Assembly (NCBI RefSeq): GCF_030272615.1
Contig: NC_081411.1
Location: forward strand, 42,955,140-43,019,139
Direction of reading: 5' to 3'
Length of the DNA: 64,000 nucleotides
Source of the DNA: Cryptomeria japonica
Lineage: Eukaryota > Streptophyta > Pinopsida > Cupressales > Cupressaceae
Positions 22,804 through 33,411 of this stretch are shown here, in pieces. The first letter of the stretch is position 1. Every line of letters begins with the position of its first letter. Position numbers and translations under genes: made by a program. Under the pieces are notes generated by a model that was given only the letters and a program-made list of their open reading frames with translations, did no database searches and was not told where the DNA came from.

Positions 22804-23268
22804 TGTTGGTGTAAATAATTATTCATCTTGGATATTATTACACTATACTTAAGTTTACTTAGGAAATGCATTTCATAGTAGTTTGGGTATGAGACACTTG
22901 GGTGTTTGTGCCACATTGGGATAGTGTGTGTAGGAGAATTTCCACCTTTTATGGTGTTGATCATATCTTGTTGTTATATTCCACCTCATGTAGAATATTA
23001 TATTATTTCTCCTACCTACCCACACCTATTTCCTATCTATCCTTGTTTCTTATTGAGCCACATGTCATGTTGTGTGCTCACATATCCATTAGCCTTGCCT
23101 ATATAAGCAGGCTCATCTACATTATTTGTACGGGCAATCAATCTATATCTTGTAATGATCCAATTGATCATATTTTGCATCTTGATAGAATATAGTTTAT
23201 TCCTATCATCTATTTTGTCTCTCTTATTTGCGCTTTCCATTTCCTCTAGATCTTGGCAAAATCTCACA
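22804..23268 (+). repeat. 5' LTR of element C
   Basis: It begins TGTTGGTGTAAATAATTATT and ends ...AAAATCTCACA. The TATA-like word lies at 23100-23107, about 170 bp before the LTR end. An unrelated 97-codon frame runs through it by chance. Confidence 0.87.
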
Positions 23269-23287
23269 TGGTATCAGAGTCATTAGA
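23269..23287 (+). promoter_or_regulatory. primer-binding site of element C (initiator Met tRNA type)
   Basis: TGGTATCAGAGTCATTAG starts directly after the LTR end, as in copia elements. Confidence 0.85.
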
Positions 23288-25124
23288 GTGCCATTAGTTT
23301 ACTAATTGAGAGAAATTTGGGGTTTGCATTTTTGGGAGCTTTCTATTGCAGGTTTTTATTGGAGCTTGTTGGGTTAGATCTGAGGTCACCATTGGATTGA
23401 GGAGGTTCGAGCAATTAAGAATCGCCTTTTATTTTGTCCAAATCCGACATCCAAGGCCAAATCTAGAGCTATTTGAAGGTGGAGGGTGGTGACTTGTCCC
23501 AACACCGATCTGCAATTTTGGAGCAGTTTTGGTTAAATCTGTCATCGCCATTGCACTCAAAAGGCCTAAAAACCCCAAGATCGACTGTCAATTCATCGAA
23601 ATTGGCCTCTGTCACCCCAAGTTGAAAAATTCTCCCCTCCTAGTCTACCGTACGAACTTGCAAGTACATGTCTGAAAATATTTTTTTTAATTTTTTTCGG
23701 TTTTTTTAATTTTCAAAAAATTAAAAAAATAAAATAAAAATTAATTTTTATTAGGTGCAAAGGGGGGGGCTTTTTTGGTTTTGTTTCTTTTAAAAATAAA
23801 AAATAAAAATTAAATTTTCGGGGGGGTCACCGCAGTACTGCTGGTGACGCAACCTGCGGTCACCGCAGTGTACTTGCGACCCTGCAGTGTACCTGCGGTG
23901 GTCCCGCAATTGTCTACGGGCCCCTCCCCGTATGGTGGGGGGGTAAATTGTTTTTTTTTGTTTTTTTTAATAAATAAAAAAATCTTTTTTCTTATTTCTT
24001 TTAAAATAAGTTTTTTAATATTTTTTAAAAAAAAAATCTTTTTTTTCTTATTCAGTTTAATAAGTTTTTTTTTTTTCATAACAAAAAAATAAAGTTTTTT
24101 TTCTCTTTAATAAATTTTTATTAAAGTTTTTTTTCATTTCATTTTTTTTGCATAGGCTTTAATGGATTGTTTTTATTTAGATTTTTAAAATCTTTTAAAA
24201 ACACAAACATCATTTAATAAGTCAAATTGGGAACACTTTTTCCTTGTCACTTCACATCTGTCTTGCAGTGCTTCCAACCGGCAGTCAAGGGGGGTGGGGG
24301 GGGGGTTGATTTGCTCCTTTATATCTCTTGGCCACATCCCAATCGGAGGCGTCTTTTTTTGCAGTATTCTACAGGGCTTCTTGGTGGCAGCATCTTCATG
24401 TTTCCAGATTTGCTCTATCATGTTGTATGCTCTTGCATGAGCAATGTTGTACTCGCACTATCATAAAGTGCCACACCTCTTTGTATCTTGTCATTGTTGA
24501 CATATTTGATGTAATCCTCTTGTACACATAGATTAGGAATATCTTGTGAGACTTGGTGCATGGCTCCAGTTGAGACTTAGATTGTACACATTTGTGCATG
24601 GCTCCCGTGAGACTTGGATTGTATCAATATTTATGCTATTTCTGAGTGTCCAGATGATGCTCACAACAGGTTGTCTCCATGCCTGATCTTCTTTTTGTTG
24701 CAGCGAGTGATTCATCGTCGTCGACTTGGTACCTGGTTTTGTCACACTTTGACATTATTGGTGCAGCATTGTCTCTCTATCTTCCTTATGGGGAGGTATT
24801 TTGGTCATCTTCATTGGACCATCCTTGCAGGAGATTCGACATTGAGGGGGGGCTTCATGGTCTCTTCTTCTCTCTTATGGGGGGGACATAGTTTTGTTCT
24901 TCTCATTCATCATTGAGAGCCTTGTGTTCTTTCATCATCTCTCTTTTGGGGGAGGGTTTTTTCCCATTGGGTTTTTCTCTCTTTCCTCGCTTTGTGGGAG
25001 ATTGCATTTGTATTTGCATTTGTACATGGGTACCTAACATGGCCTAGTAGTCGAGACCCATCTTGCATGGCTTAGTTGCACTGTAGACTTAAATGCATTC
25101 CCCTAATTTGCACTTAAGGGGGGG
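23288..25124 (+). other. interior of element C, no coding domain seen
   Basis: The first 400 bp are unremarkable. 23680-24180 is extremely rich in poly-T and poly-A tracts, with a GC-rich island at 23822-23930 that repeats ccgcagt/cctgcgg words and can fold. 24200-25110 is mixed sequence with G runs, ending in the purine tract aagggggg before the second LTR. Frames of 60-100 codons here come from homopolymer runs and are not believed. Confidence 0.65.
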
Positions 25125-25322
25125 TGTTGGTGTAAATAATTATTCATCTTGGATATTATTACACTATACTTAAGTTTACTTAGGAAATGCATTTCATAGT
25201 AGTTTGGGTATGAGACACTTGGGTGTTTGTGTCACAATGGGATAGTGTGTGTAGGAGAATTTCCACCTTTTATGGTGTTGATCCTATCTTGTTACATTCT
25301 ACCTCATGTGGAATATTATATT
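25125..25322 (+). repeat. 3' LTR of element C, first piece
   Basis: It matches 22804 onward and is cut by element D after atatt at 25318-25322. The rest resumes at 33050 with the same five bases and runs to 33319. Confidence 0.85.
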
Positions 25323-26571
25323 TGTAGCGTCCTAAAATTGTGACACTTGCAATTTCGACTGCATTTCGGTCTTCACGATGGCGACGCAACGCGCAACCTG
25401 AATGGAGACCCTGAAACTTGCTCACGACACTGAAAACTGCATTTTTCAAGCACCCTGGCCTGAACCTCCTTGCACCTTGCTGTCCCGGGAGGTGGGACCA
25501 AAGCGCCCAGCACCCTAGTCCTTCAGGACCAGGGCGAAGGACCAGGGCGCCCAGCGCCCTGGTCCCTGGGTCCTATTTTGGGCCCGGTCTCCTAAGGGGT
25601 CTCGAGTCTTTTTGTTTGCAAATTGGAAATTAACTTTCCTGGTCGGCCTAAGGTTAGGAAAATCAGTCTATCAGCCCTAATTGACAAGTATATAAACTAC
25701 ATTTTTCTCTCTCATTTGGCATGAGGAGGATATGTGTACAAGGCGTGGAAACTATACTCAAGCATTCAAGCATTCAAGCATTCCTTCTAAGTCTCCATTC
25801 AAGGCTAAGTGTTGCATTCAAGACAAGGATTCAACCATTGAAGAGGAGATCACATACTACATGCTACATACAACATACTACTACAACATACGACATACAA
25901 CATCTAAACCTTCGCACATAAGGATACAAACATCCTTAGAACAAGGTATTAGTACTTGTTTTACATACATTTACATTTACAGCTCTTGCTCATTTCTTGG
26001 TTAATTCCAAAACCGGGGTTTGACCTAAAGGCAAACCCCTAATCCCTAACCCCCTAATCGTCTTCACTTTTCTGTGTGTAGGTTGCAGGTACGCGGCTGA
26101 AATTGAAGATCTGGAATCCTTGTGCAGAGACGAACAGATCCCCCTTTGTTTCGCGGATTTTTCGGAGGACCGTGGCGCCGGGCGCCATCGTCCCAACAAC
26201 TTTTGCTCAAATTTGCAGGACAGCACCGTATCGACATTTTACTGCTAATTCCAGGTCCGCAGCTTCATCCTATAACCCGAACTCATTTTATAAGCGAATC
26301 TTTATGACTTTCTATGCATTCCTAGCTTAATTTCCTTAACAACATTCTTTACAAAAGAGGGTAGCCTTGCTTTCCTAACCCTTGAAATTCATTTAGCATC
26401 CAATCTTACATTGTGTGGGATTGGATCTTATGAGTTTCAACCCCTCTTTTGAATGTAAAGTCTCTCCCCTAAGTGAAAAACCATCGAATCCTAGCGAACC
26501 TCCCTTCTCTCTCCTCGGAGTCGGAAGAGGGGAGAGCAACTAGGGTTCGATCGTGATTTTTCCGCTTTACA
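25323..26571 (+). repeat. 5' LTR of element D
   Basis: It begins TGTAGCGTCCTAAAATTG and ends TTTCCGCTTTACA. It contains interrupted palindromes built on ggaccagggcgcc near 25500-25560, a TATA-like tatataaa at 25689-25696, a triple catt-caagcattcaag run near 25760, and the 27-bp dyad at 26167-26193. It is about 120 bp longer than the 3' copy. Confidence 0.92.
25689..25696 (+). promoter_or_regulatory. TATA-like box in the LTR of element D
   Basis: tatataaa lies about 370 bp into the LTR, a normal place for the U3 promoter of a plant LTR. The same word is kept in the 3' LTR near 32266. Confidence 0.6.
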
Positions 26572-26574
26572 TTT

Positions 26575-26594
26575 TGGTGAACCCGACGTGAACA
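26575..26594 (+). promoter_or_regulatory. primer-binding site of element D
   Basis: TGGTGAACCCGACGTGAA starts three bases after the LTR end. It is shared, with two changes, by element A. The tRNA was not identified. Confidence 0.82.
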
Positions 26595-27745
26595 TCCTTT
26601 CTGATTTTTCATGCTTAGATCTGAAAAAAAAATTGATTACATTTCCATGTTTGCTCTTTTGCAAAATTTTACAGGTGATTGCATAAAAACCCTAAAATTT
26701 CTTTTTAGTAATTAAACTTGTGAAATATTTAATTGTTAATGCTTGTTTCAGATATGTCCTTCTATTACAAATTATCAATTCATATCTATGTTTTAATTTT
26801 GAAAATTAAGTGGTTAAGTGTCAAAACCCTAATTTTTGAAACCCTCTTGATTCAACCTTTGTTTGACAATTTCACTGATCAAAACCTCTCCAAATCAGCT
26901 ATAACTTTGGATTCCGCAATAAAATCACAATATCTTTCATCCCTGAAAATTTGGAAAAAAGTTGTGAGGACCGTGGCGCCGAGCGCCATCGTCCCCGACA
27001 TTTTTTCCGAAATTTCGGGAGCGAGATCTTACTGTATTTTCCTGCTAAAATCCAGAATTTTGGCTAATTTTATCAATTTTAACACCTTCAAAATAACAGT
27101 CAAAGTTGGTCTTGTGATTGCTTGGATTAAGGCTTCTAAACATTTAAAAATCATTGAAATTGAAATTTTGTGTCAAAATTGTGTTCTTACTGTCCTAAAT
27201 CTGAAAAGTGTGTTTGCATTCATTAAAAATTTTAGTGCTTTATTCAAGTTCTTGCATTTTGTGACTTTTGAAATTAAGTGCTTAATTACAACAACTTTGA
27301 TTTCTGCTTTCAAAATTGAATTTTGCGTGAAATTGAGTCAATTTTTGAATTTCAAAATTTGCATTGCTCTTGACATTCCCTCTAAAATCATAACATTCAA
27401 AATTTCAAGTTTCCCTCTCTTTTCAAAAATTCAAATTTTGCATTTTTCGACAATCTTGATAGGGTTCAATTTTGAGATTACAACTTTAATTTGGCCTATC
27501 TACAGATCGTAAAATCACTCAATTTTTTCAGATTAGCTCTAAAATCATCATACCTTTCATCCCTGCAAATTTCGAAAAAAGTTGCAAGGACCATGTTGCA
27601 CTCCGGGCGCCACGGTCCCGGGCATTTTTTCTGAAATTTCGGGAGACTGTTGTGATTGCATTTAACAGCTTAAATCCAGAAGATTGGCTGATTTTACTGA
27701 AAATTGCTACCTCTAAATTCAAAATCTTCTCTCTCTTTCTAGTGC
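26595..27745 (+). other. leader of element D with repeated dyad units
   Basis: It is AT-rich and holds two copies of a roughly 150-bp unit (about 26880-27070 and 27530-27690). Each has a ctttcatccctg start, a gaaaaaagttg stretch, a GGCGCC-centred dyad and the downstream word gaaatttcgggag. A third version of the dyad lies in each LTR. A 259-codon open frame (26733-27512) spans part of it, but its composition is that of AT-rich non-coding DNA. Confidence 0.65.
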
Positions 27746-30238
27746 ATGAGTTTTACAACAATAAGCCCTACTTACACTATTCCCGTTAGACGAAGCCGTA
27801 GAATTAAGTCTTTCCGAGGTTTAACTACTGAGGAGATGGAACCTAATTTGAATAGCCTTTTTAATGAGGACATGGGTAATTCCTCTAATCCTCCTAATGA
27901 TGAAGAAGCTCTCCATGAGGTTTCTGAAGAACAACTTTTGAAATTGGATAACCAATTTGATGATTTTCACCAATGGATGTCTCATGAGTATCTCGATAGT
28001 CAAGCTCTTCCTTTAATTGAGGGTCTAAAACGTATGCTTCAAAGTGATAAGAATGGAATTGATATTTTGCGTGGTATTGCACACATTGTGGATTCGAATG
28101 TGATGCCTATGAAAAGTTGTGCCGAAACCTTAGGTTATACACAACCTCCTACACAAGTCAATCATTCTATTCCTTTGACAACTCCTATTGCTAGTATACC
28201 TACCTTTACATCAAACATAATGGCTACTTCTATACAAGATATTCCCCCTGTGATTACTAGTCATGGGAGCAACCCTTCTTCTTCAATTAACCCTCTTCCT
28301 TCATTCAATCCGATTTCTTCATTCGTCCCTTCAATGAGTGTTCCTATTACATCTCCACAAATGAACATGACGCAAGGGGGTAATTCATTTAATCATTCCA
28401 TTCCTCCTTGTAGTGTTCCTCCTGTCCAATCACCTCCTATGACTAATTATCATAGGGTCCCACCACCTTACTCTTTGCCTTCTTTCAATAACATAACACC
28501 TCCATCTCAATCTAACACATCCAATACGAACTCTTCGACTGAAGCGACCATTAACAATCTTGCACAAACTGTCTCTTCTTTACAGCAACAAATTGCCTCT
28601 ATGAATCAATCTAAGTTTAGTGTGCCCACATTTGATGTTGCAAGCCCACTTTCTCTTGACATTGTTCGAGCTATCCCTCCTAAACATGTTGAAATCCCGC
28701 ATTTGGAACTTTATAATGGTAAAGGAGATCCTCTAACACATGTTAAGACTTTTCAAACAATTTGTACTGATTTTGCTTATGACCAAAGGTTGCTTGCAAA
28801 ACTATTCACGAGAACATTAAGAGACAAAGCCCTACAATGGTATTGCTCGTTGCCTTCCTATTCTATTACTTCTTTCGAACAACTTGCAAATGCTTTCATT
28901 CAACAATTTCAAAACAATATAAGTCCTAAAGTTACTTTGATTGATTTAATGCATTGTAAACAAGGTGTTAAAGAAAAAGTGACTGATTTCATTGGTAGAT
29001 ATAAGCATTTGTATGCTCAAATTTCTTTTCCAGTACCTGATAATGATATTCAAAGAATCTTTATTTCTAATTTACAAAAAGATATTCGAGACAAACTTCT
29101 GTTTTCTGAGTTTACTTCTTTCCAACAGTTGTGTGCAACTCTTCACAATTATCAACTGACTATGAGTCAAATGGAACAATCACATCCTATGGCTCCGAGT
29201 GATAAGGGTGATAGCAGTCAACAACCATTTGGGAAGTTTAAACCGAACAGAGATTCCATCAAATTCAATGAAAACATCATCAACAACAATGTGAATGCAG
29301 CATCAGGTGTGCCTCCTATTTCTAAATTTTTCAAGAAAGAAAGAAAGTATACTCCTTTGAATGAATCATTGCATAGTATTATGAATAAGTTATTGGAACA
29401 AAATGTGCTTACTCTTCCTCCTATAAGACAAATTGATCCTGCAAAGATTACTTCACCTTATTTTGATAACAAAGCTTTTTGTCAATTTCATCGTCAGCCT
29501 GGGCATGATACCGAAAAATGTTTTTCTTTAAAGGGTAAAATTCAAGATTTGATTGATAACAATACTATCTCTGTTTCTGGAGTAAATGATAAAGGCAACA
29601 CATCTGTAGCTCCTCCTAACCAAAATCTTCAGGTTTTCACTGATCCATTGCCTTCTCATACCTCTAATGCAATTGAGGCTAATGATTCCTCTCTCTCATC
29701 TGATGGTCTTGTGTCTATGACTCCGAATGTGATTAACTTTGTAGAGCAGCAAGAAATCCCTAAAGAACCTTCCATCACATTTGATTCCAGTGAAACCATT
29801 AGGGCACCTGATGGTCCTTTATACATAGTTGCAAAAGTTAAGAATACACCTTGCCGTGGAGTGCTTATTGATCCTTCGTGCATGGTTAATGTTATTACTA
29901 AAGAATTTCTTTTTACTTTGCAATTGAATCAAGTGATATATGACAAAACAGATGTGATTGTGAAATTATTTGATGCATTTTCTTCTCCTGCAATTGGTTC
30001 TATTACATTGTCTATTGAGGTCCATAACAAATCTCTTGATGTGAACTTTGCTATTATTCCATCTTCCGAACAATTTCGTGTGAAGCTTGGCTATCCTTGG
30101 CTATCTTCCATGAAAGCTATTGCTTCTCCTATTCATAAGTGTTTGAAATTTCCCCATAATGGTGAAGTTGTTACTGTCAATCATAGTCTCTTTAAACCAG
30201 CTGAAAGAACCTCTAGTGTTCCTATTGATTACTTTTGA
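27746..30238 (+). CDS. gag-type polyprotein of element D, 830 codons, open throughout
   Basis: Residues 1-60 include a basic start (IPVRRSRRIKSFRG). About 110-290 is a P/S/N/T-rich low-complexity region. About 290-460 is the retrotransposon gag core: IPHLELYNGKGDPLTHVKTF, LFTRTLRDKALQWYCSLP, VTDFIGRYKHLYAQISFP. Near residue 580, CQFHRQPGHDTEKC is a C-H-H-C knuckle of the kind found in Tat-like gypsy elements. About 690-800 resembles a retropepsin fold (APDGPLYIVAKV, RGVLIDPS, VKLGYPWLSSM). Gag would form particles and bind element RNA. The ATG at 27746 follows the leader directly. Long, open and AT-typical in codon use, it may be translatable. No polymerase follows. Confidence 0.85.
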   Translation: MSFTTISPTYTIPVRRSRRIKSFRGLTTEEMEPNLNSLFNEDMGNSSNPPNDEEALHEVSEEQLLKLDNQFDDFHQWMSHEYLDSQALPLIEGLKRMLQSDKNGIDILRGIAHIVDSNVMPMKSCAETLGYTQPPTQVNHSIPLTTPIASIPTFTSNIMATSIQDIPPVITSHGSNPSSSINPLPSFNPISSFVPSMSVPITSPQMNMTQGGNSFNHSIPPCSVPPVQSPPMTNYHRVPPPYSLPSFNNITPPSQSNTSNTNSSTEATINNLAQTVSSLQQQIASMNQSKFSVPTFDVASPLSLDIVRAIPPKHVEIPHLELYNGKGDPLTHVKTFQTICTDFAYDQRLLAKLFTRTLRDKALQWYCSLPSYSITSFEQLANAFIQQFQNNISPKVTLIDLMHCKQGVKEKVTDFIGRYKHLYAQISFPVPDNDIQRIFISNLQKDIRDKLLFSEFTSFQQLCATLHNYQLTMSQMEQSHPMAPSDKGDSSQQPFGKFKPNRDSIKFNENIINNNVNAASGVPPISKFFKKERKYTPLNESLHSIMNKLLEQNVLTLPPIRQIDPAKITSPYFDNKAFCQFHRQPGHDTEKCFSLKGKIQDLIDNNTISVSGVNDKGNTSVAPPNQNLQVFTDPLPSHTSNAIEANDSSLSSDGLVSMTPNVINFVEQQEIPKEPSITFDSSETIRAPDGPLYIVAKVKNTPCRGVLIDPSCMVNVITKEFLFTLQLNQVIYDKTDVIVKLFDAFSSPAIGSITLSIEVHNKSLDVNFAIIPSSEQFRVKLGYPWLSSMKAIASPIHKCLKFPHNGEVVTVNHSLFKPAERTSSVPIDYF

Positions 30239-30310
30239 CCTAAACAATTCCAATCTCTTCCTCCACGAAGTGATCATCTTTTCAAATCTTATCAAAAGTG
30301 GAAAACAGAT

Positions 30311-31174
30311 ATGATCCTATCTCTAAGTGAACCTAGAGCACCTAAACTTGATATTCCTATCATTCTTGAGAAGGAAGTTCTTCCTTTGAAAGATAAAACT
30401 AATGTCTTTCCTCAAGAAGATTCTCAACCCATCCCTATGGATGTGACTATGTCTATACCTAATAAACTTCCTAAGAGTAGACCTATACCTCCTCGTCATG
30501 ATGGACTTGGTCTTCTCCCTAAACCAAAAATTCCTCCTTTATATGGAGCAGTTCCTCCTCCTTCTTTTTATAGAGAGAAGAGACCTTCTTCTTCTCCTAT
30601 TATCCAGCCTAAGAGACCACAACCTAAACACCCAAGTGCTAAGGATGAGAACATTCCTCCTCCTCAGTCTTCTCCACTTCCTACTAAGACTAGACGAAAT
30701 CGCTCTGCACGTGAACGCCGGCGAAAGCGTCGTCTTAGAGCTCAAACTTTGCAATCTCCAAAAACACCTTCAACAAGCATTATTCCATTTTCTCCTCAGC
30801 CGGACATTGAGCCTAAATCTCCTAAACATAAGATGCATGATGGTCTTGATCCGGTGCGAGTTAAAGATCCTATTTTTATAAATCTTGATGATGATATGGA
30901 TGAAAATGTTATTCATGATGAAAATGTTACTCCTCTTGCTTCTGATAGTGAATATGAACTTGTTGATGTTGATAACCATTTATCTAATGAATTTTCTAAA
31001 GCACTTATCCTAGCTCCTAGACAAGAACAATGTGGCTCGGAACATGAACATAGCCCTTGTTTGGATCTTGTGATAGCTCCATCTGCTGTGTTGGATGTTC
31101 CTCCTCTAGCGTGTTCCCTGCCTTCCCGAAACATTGATCAGCAAGATTGGGGGGTAGATGACATGCTAGACTAG
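30311..31174 (+). CDS. second open frame of element D, 287 codons, function unknown
   Basis: The frame starts 73 bp after the gag stop. The protein is rich in P, S and acidic residues (PRHDGLGLLPKPKIPPLYGA, PPPSFYREKRPSSSP) and has a strongly basic patch, RRNRSARERRRKRRLRAQ (about residues 133-150), that could act as a nuclear-localisation or nucleic-acid-binding signal. The C-terminal third is acidic. No catalytic domain was recognised. In autonomous relatives this position is occupied by the region between protease and RT, so it may be a leftover of that linker. An overlapping 127-codon frame (30498-30881) is a shadow. Confidence 0.6.
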   Translation: MILSLSEPRAPKLDIPIILEKEVLPLKDKTNVFPQEDSQPIPMDVTMSIPNKLPKSRPIPPRHDGLGLLPKPKIPPLYGAVPPPSFYREKRPSSSPIIQPKRPQPKHPSAKDENIPPPQSSPLPTKTRRNRSARERRRKRRLRAQTLQSPKTPSTSIIPFSPQPDIEPKSPKHKMHDGLDPVRVKDPIFINLDDDMDENVIHDENVTPLASDSEYELVDVDNHLSNEFSKALILAPRQEQCGSEHEHSPCLDLVIAPSAVLDVPPLACSLPSRNIDQQDWGVDDMLD

Positions 31175-31918
31175 TTACATTAGCATAGCAGATTCTCTCC
31201 TCCTCTCTTTTGTTACTTCTTCTATATGTTATTCTCATTCTTCTATTTGTTGTCCTTGGTGTTGTCTACTTGAGGACGATGCAAAGCATTGAGATCTCTC
31301 GATCTCTCTCATGTTGACTCAAAAGACACATGTGTTCCCTTCTTCTAGGTGACCTTCCTTGATTGGGGAATGAAGAACAATTATGCATACATACATATGA
31401 TATATATACATGAATTATCATACAGCATACTGACCCCGAGGAAAGCGAAGTCACCTTGTGCTTTGTTTTTTGTGTCTATTATCCTTGGGTTTATCTCACA
31501 CTTGGGGGCTAAATCCTTGCGATAATGTGCTCCTTTCCTTTCTCATTTCTTATGTGTATCACTACGTTAAAACAATCACCCTCGGTGAGGCGTGTGCGAT
31601 CACTTTAACGTAGGGGGGCATACATCCCGTTCATATCTTTTCAAGATACTTGAAAATTTCTTGGCAAATTTAGCCTTGCCTTGAAAATTTTTGATATCTT
31701 TCTTGCATGACTCATAGTGAGGGAGCCTTACTACTGACAGTCATGGTTCTTCCTCGCGATCTTCCCTTTTACTTTGTCAATCGAAGTCGTAAGATCCTTA
31801 GTCCACTGGGGGCTTGGTGTATCTTGCCTCCTTGACGTGGTGAAAGTCTTTCAATGTTGTTTCCTTGTACTTTACCGGAAGTATGAGCATACATACTCCC
31901 GCTAAAGTGGGGGCTAAA
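31175..31918 (+). other. 3' untranslated interior of element D and polypurine tract
   Basis: No coding frame is seen. The end, catactcccgctaaagtggg then ggctaaa, runs directly into the 3' LTR and closely matches 37515-37561 of element E. Confidence 0.75.
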
Positions 31919-33049
31919 TGTAGCGTCCTAAAATTGCGACACTTGCAATTTCGACTGCATTTCGGTCTTCACGATGGCGACGCAACACGCAACCTGAATG
32001 GAGACCCTGAAACTTGCTCACGACACTGAAAACTGCATTTTTCAAGCACCCTGGCCTGAACCTCCTTGCACCCTGCTGTCCCGGGAGGTGGGACCAGAGC
32101 GCCCAGCGCCCTGGTCCTTCAGGACCAGGGCGCCCTGGTCCCTGGGTCCTATTTTGGGCCCGGTCTCCTAAGGGGTCTCGGGTCTTTTTGTTTGCAAATT
32201 GGAAATTAACTTTCCTGGTTGGCCTAAGGTCGGGAAAATCAGTCTATCAGCCCTAATTGACAAGTATATAAACTACATTTTTCTCTCTCATTTGGCATGA
32301 GGAGGATATGTGTACAAGGCGTGGAAACTATACTCAAGCATTCAAGCATTCAAGCATTCCTTCTAAGTCTCCATTCAAGGCTAAGTGTTGCATTCAAGAC
32401 AAGGATTCAACCATTGAAGAGGAGATCACATACTACATGCTGCATACAACATACTACTACAACATACGACATACAACATCTAAACCTTCGCACATAAGGA
32501 TACAAACATCCTTAGAACAAGGTATTAGTACTTGTTTTACATACATTTACATTTACAGCTCTTGCTCATTTCTTGGTTAATTGAAGATCTGGAATCCTTG
32601 TGCAGAGACGAACAGATCCCCCTTCGTTTCGCGGATTTTTCAGAGGACCGTGGCGCCAGGCGCCATCGTCCCGACAACTTTTGCTCAAATTTGCAGGACA
32701 GCGCCGTATCGACATTTTACTGCTAATTCCAGGTCCGCAGCTTCATCCTATAACCCGAACTCAGTTTATAAGCAAATCTTTATGACTTTCTATGCATTCC
32801 TAGCTTAATTTCCTTAACAACATTCTTTACAAAAGAGGGTAGCCTTGCTTTCCTAACCCTTGAAATTCATTTAGCATCCAATCTTACATTGTGTGGGATT
32901 GGATCTTATGAGTTTCAACCCCTCTTTTGAATGTAAAGTCTCTCCCCTAAGTGAAAAACCATCGAATCCTAGCAAACCTCCCTTCTCTCTCCTCGGAGTC
33001 GGAAGAGGGGAGAGCAACTAGGGTTCGATTGCGATTTTTCCGCTTTACA
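31919..33049 (+). repeat. 3' LTR of element D
   Basis: It pairs with 25323-26571 and has the same ends. The dyad copy is at 32645-32671. The duplication atatt follows at 33050-33054. Confidence 0.92.
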
Positions 33050-33319
33050 ATATTATTTCTCCTACCTACCCACACCTATTTCCTACCTACCCTTGTTTCT
33101 TATTGAGCCACATGTCATGTTTGTGTGCTCACATATCCATTAGCCTTGCCTATATAAGCAAGCTCATCTACATTGTTTGTATGGGCAATCAATCTATATC
33201 TTGTAATGATTCAGTTGATCATATTTTGCATCTTGATAGAATACAGTTTATTCCTATCATCTATTTTGTCTCTCTTATTTGTGCTTTCCATTGCCTCTAG
33301 ATCTTGGCAAAATCTCACA
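33050..33319 (+). repeat. 3' LTR of element C, second piece
   Basis: It matches 22997-23268 up to AAAATCTCACA. Element B sequence resumes at 33320 with integrase traces on the minus strand. Confidence 0.85.
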
Positions 33320-33411
33320 ATATCCCTCAACTCTGATATACCTCTAGGGTATGCTCCGACAACAATCTCAAAAGGTATTCTTCTGATACTCATGTTCACT
33401 AAATTGTTACC

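Larger units (their letters stand above)
25323..33049 (+). mobile_element. non-autonomous gypsy element D with gag-type frame only (TR-GAG-like)
   Basis: LTRs at 25323-26571 and 31919-33049 are about 98 percent alike by eye, differing mainly by transitions and two length differences. The duplication ATATT lies at 25318-25322 and 33050-33054. A primer-binding site follows the 5' LTR, and a purine tract (gtgggggctaaa) precedes the 3' LTR. The interior has a 1.1 kb leader, an 830-codon gag-type frame (27746-30238), a 287-codon second frame (30311-31174) and 0.7 kb of non-coding sequence. No reverse transcriptase, RNase H or integrase is present. As a non-autonomous element it looks whole and fairly young, probably a few million years. 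Confidence 0.92.
22804..33319 (+). mobile_element. small non-autonomous copia-like element C, interrupted by element D
   Basis: The 465-bp LTR at 22804-23268 recurs at 25125-25322 plus 33055-33319, the second copy being split by element D. Flanks are atatt and atatc. A primer-binding site TGGTATCAGAGTC follows the first LTR and a purine tract precedes the second. The 1.86 kb interior has no recognisable coding domain. LTR divergence is about 5 percent by eye. Both LTRs carry a TATA-like word, tatataag. It sits in the integrase part of element B. Confidence 0.85.

Noticed and set aside
23810-24092. Lys-rich and Phe-rich frames on both strands
   Set aside because: Produced by poly-A/poly-T runs.
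25990-26330. Frames of 60-78 codons repeated at 32532-32808
   Set aside because: They are inside the two LTRs of element D and appear in both copies only because the LTRs are duplicates.
26733-27512. 259-codon frame in the leader of element D
   Set aside because: Ile/Phe/Lys-rich composition matches AT-rich non-coding DNA; no domain, and the dyad repeats run through it.
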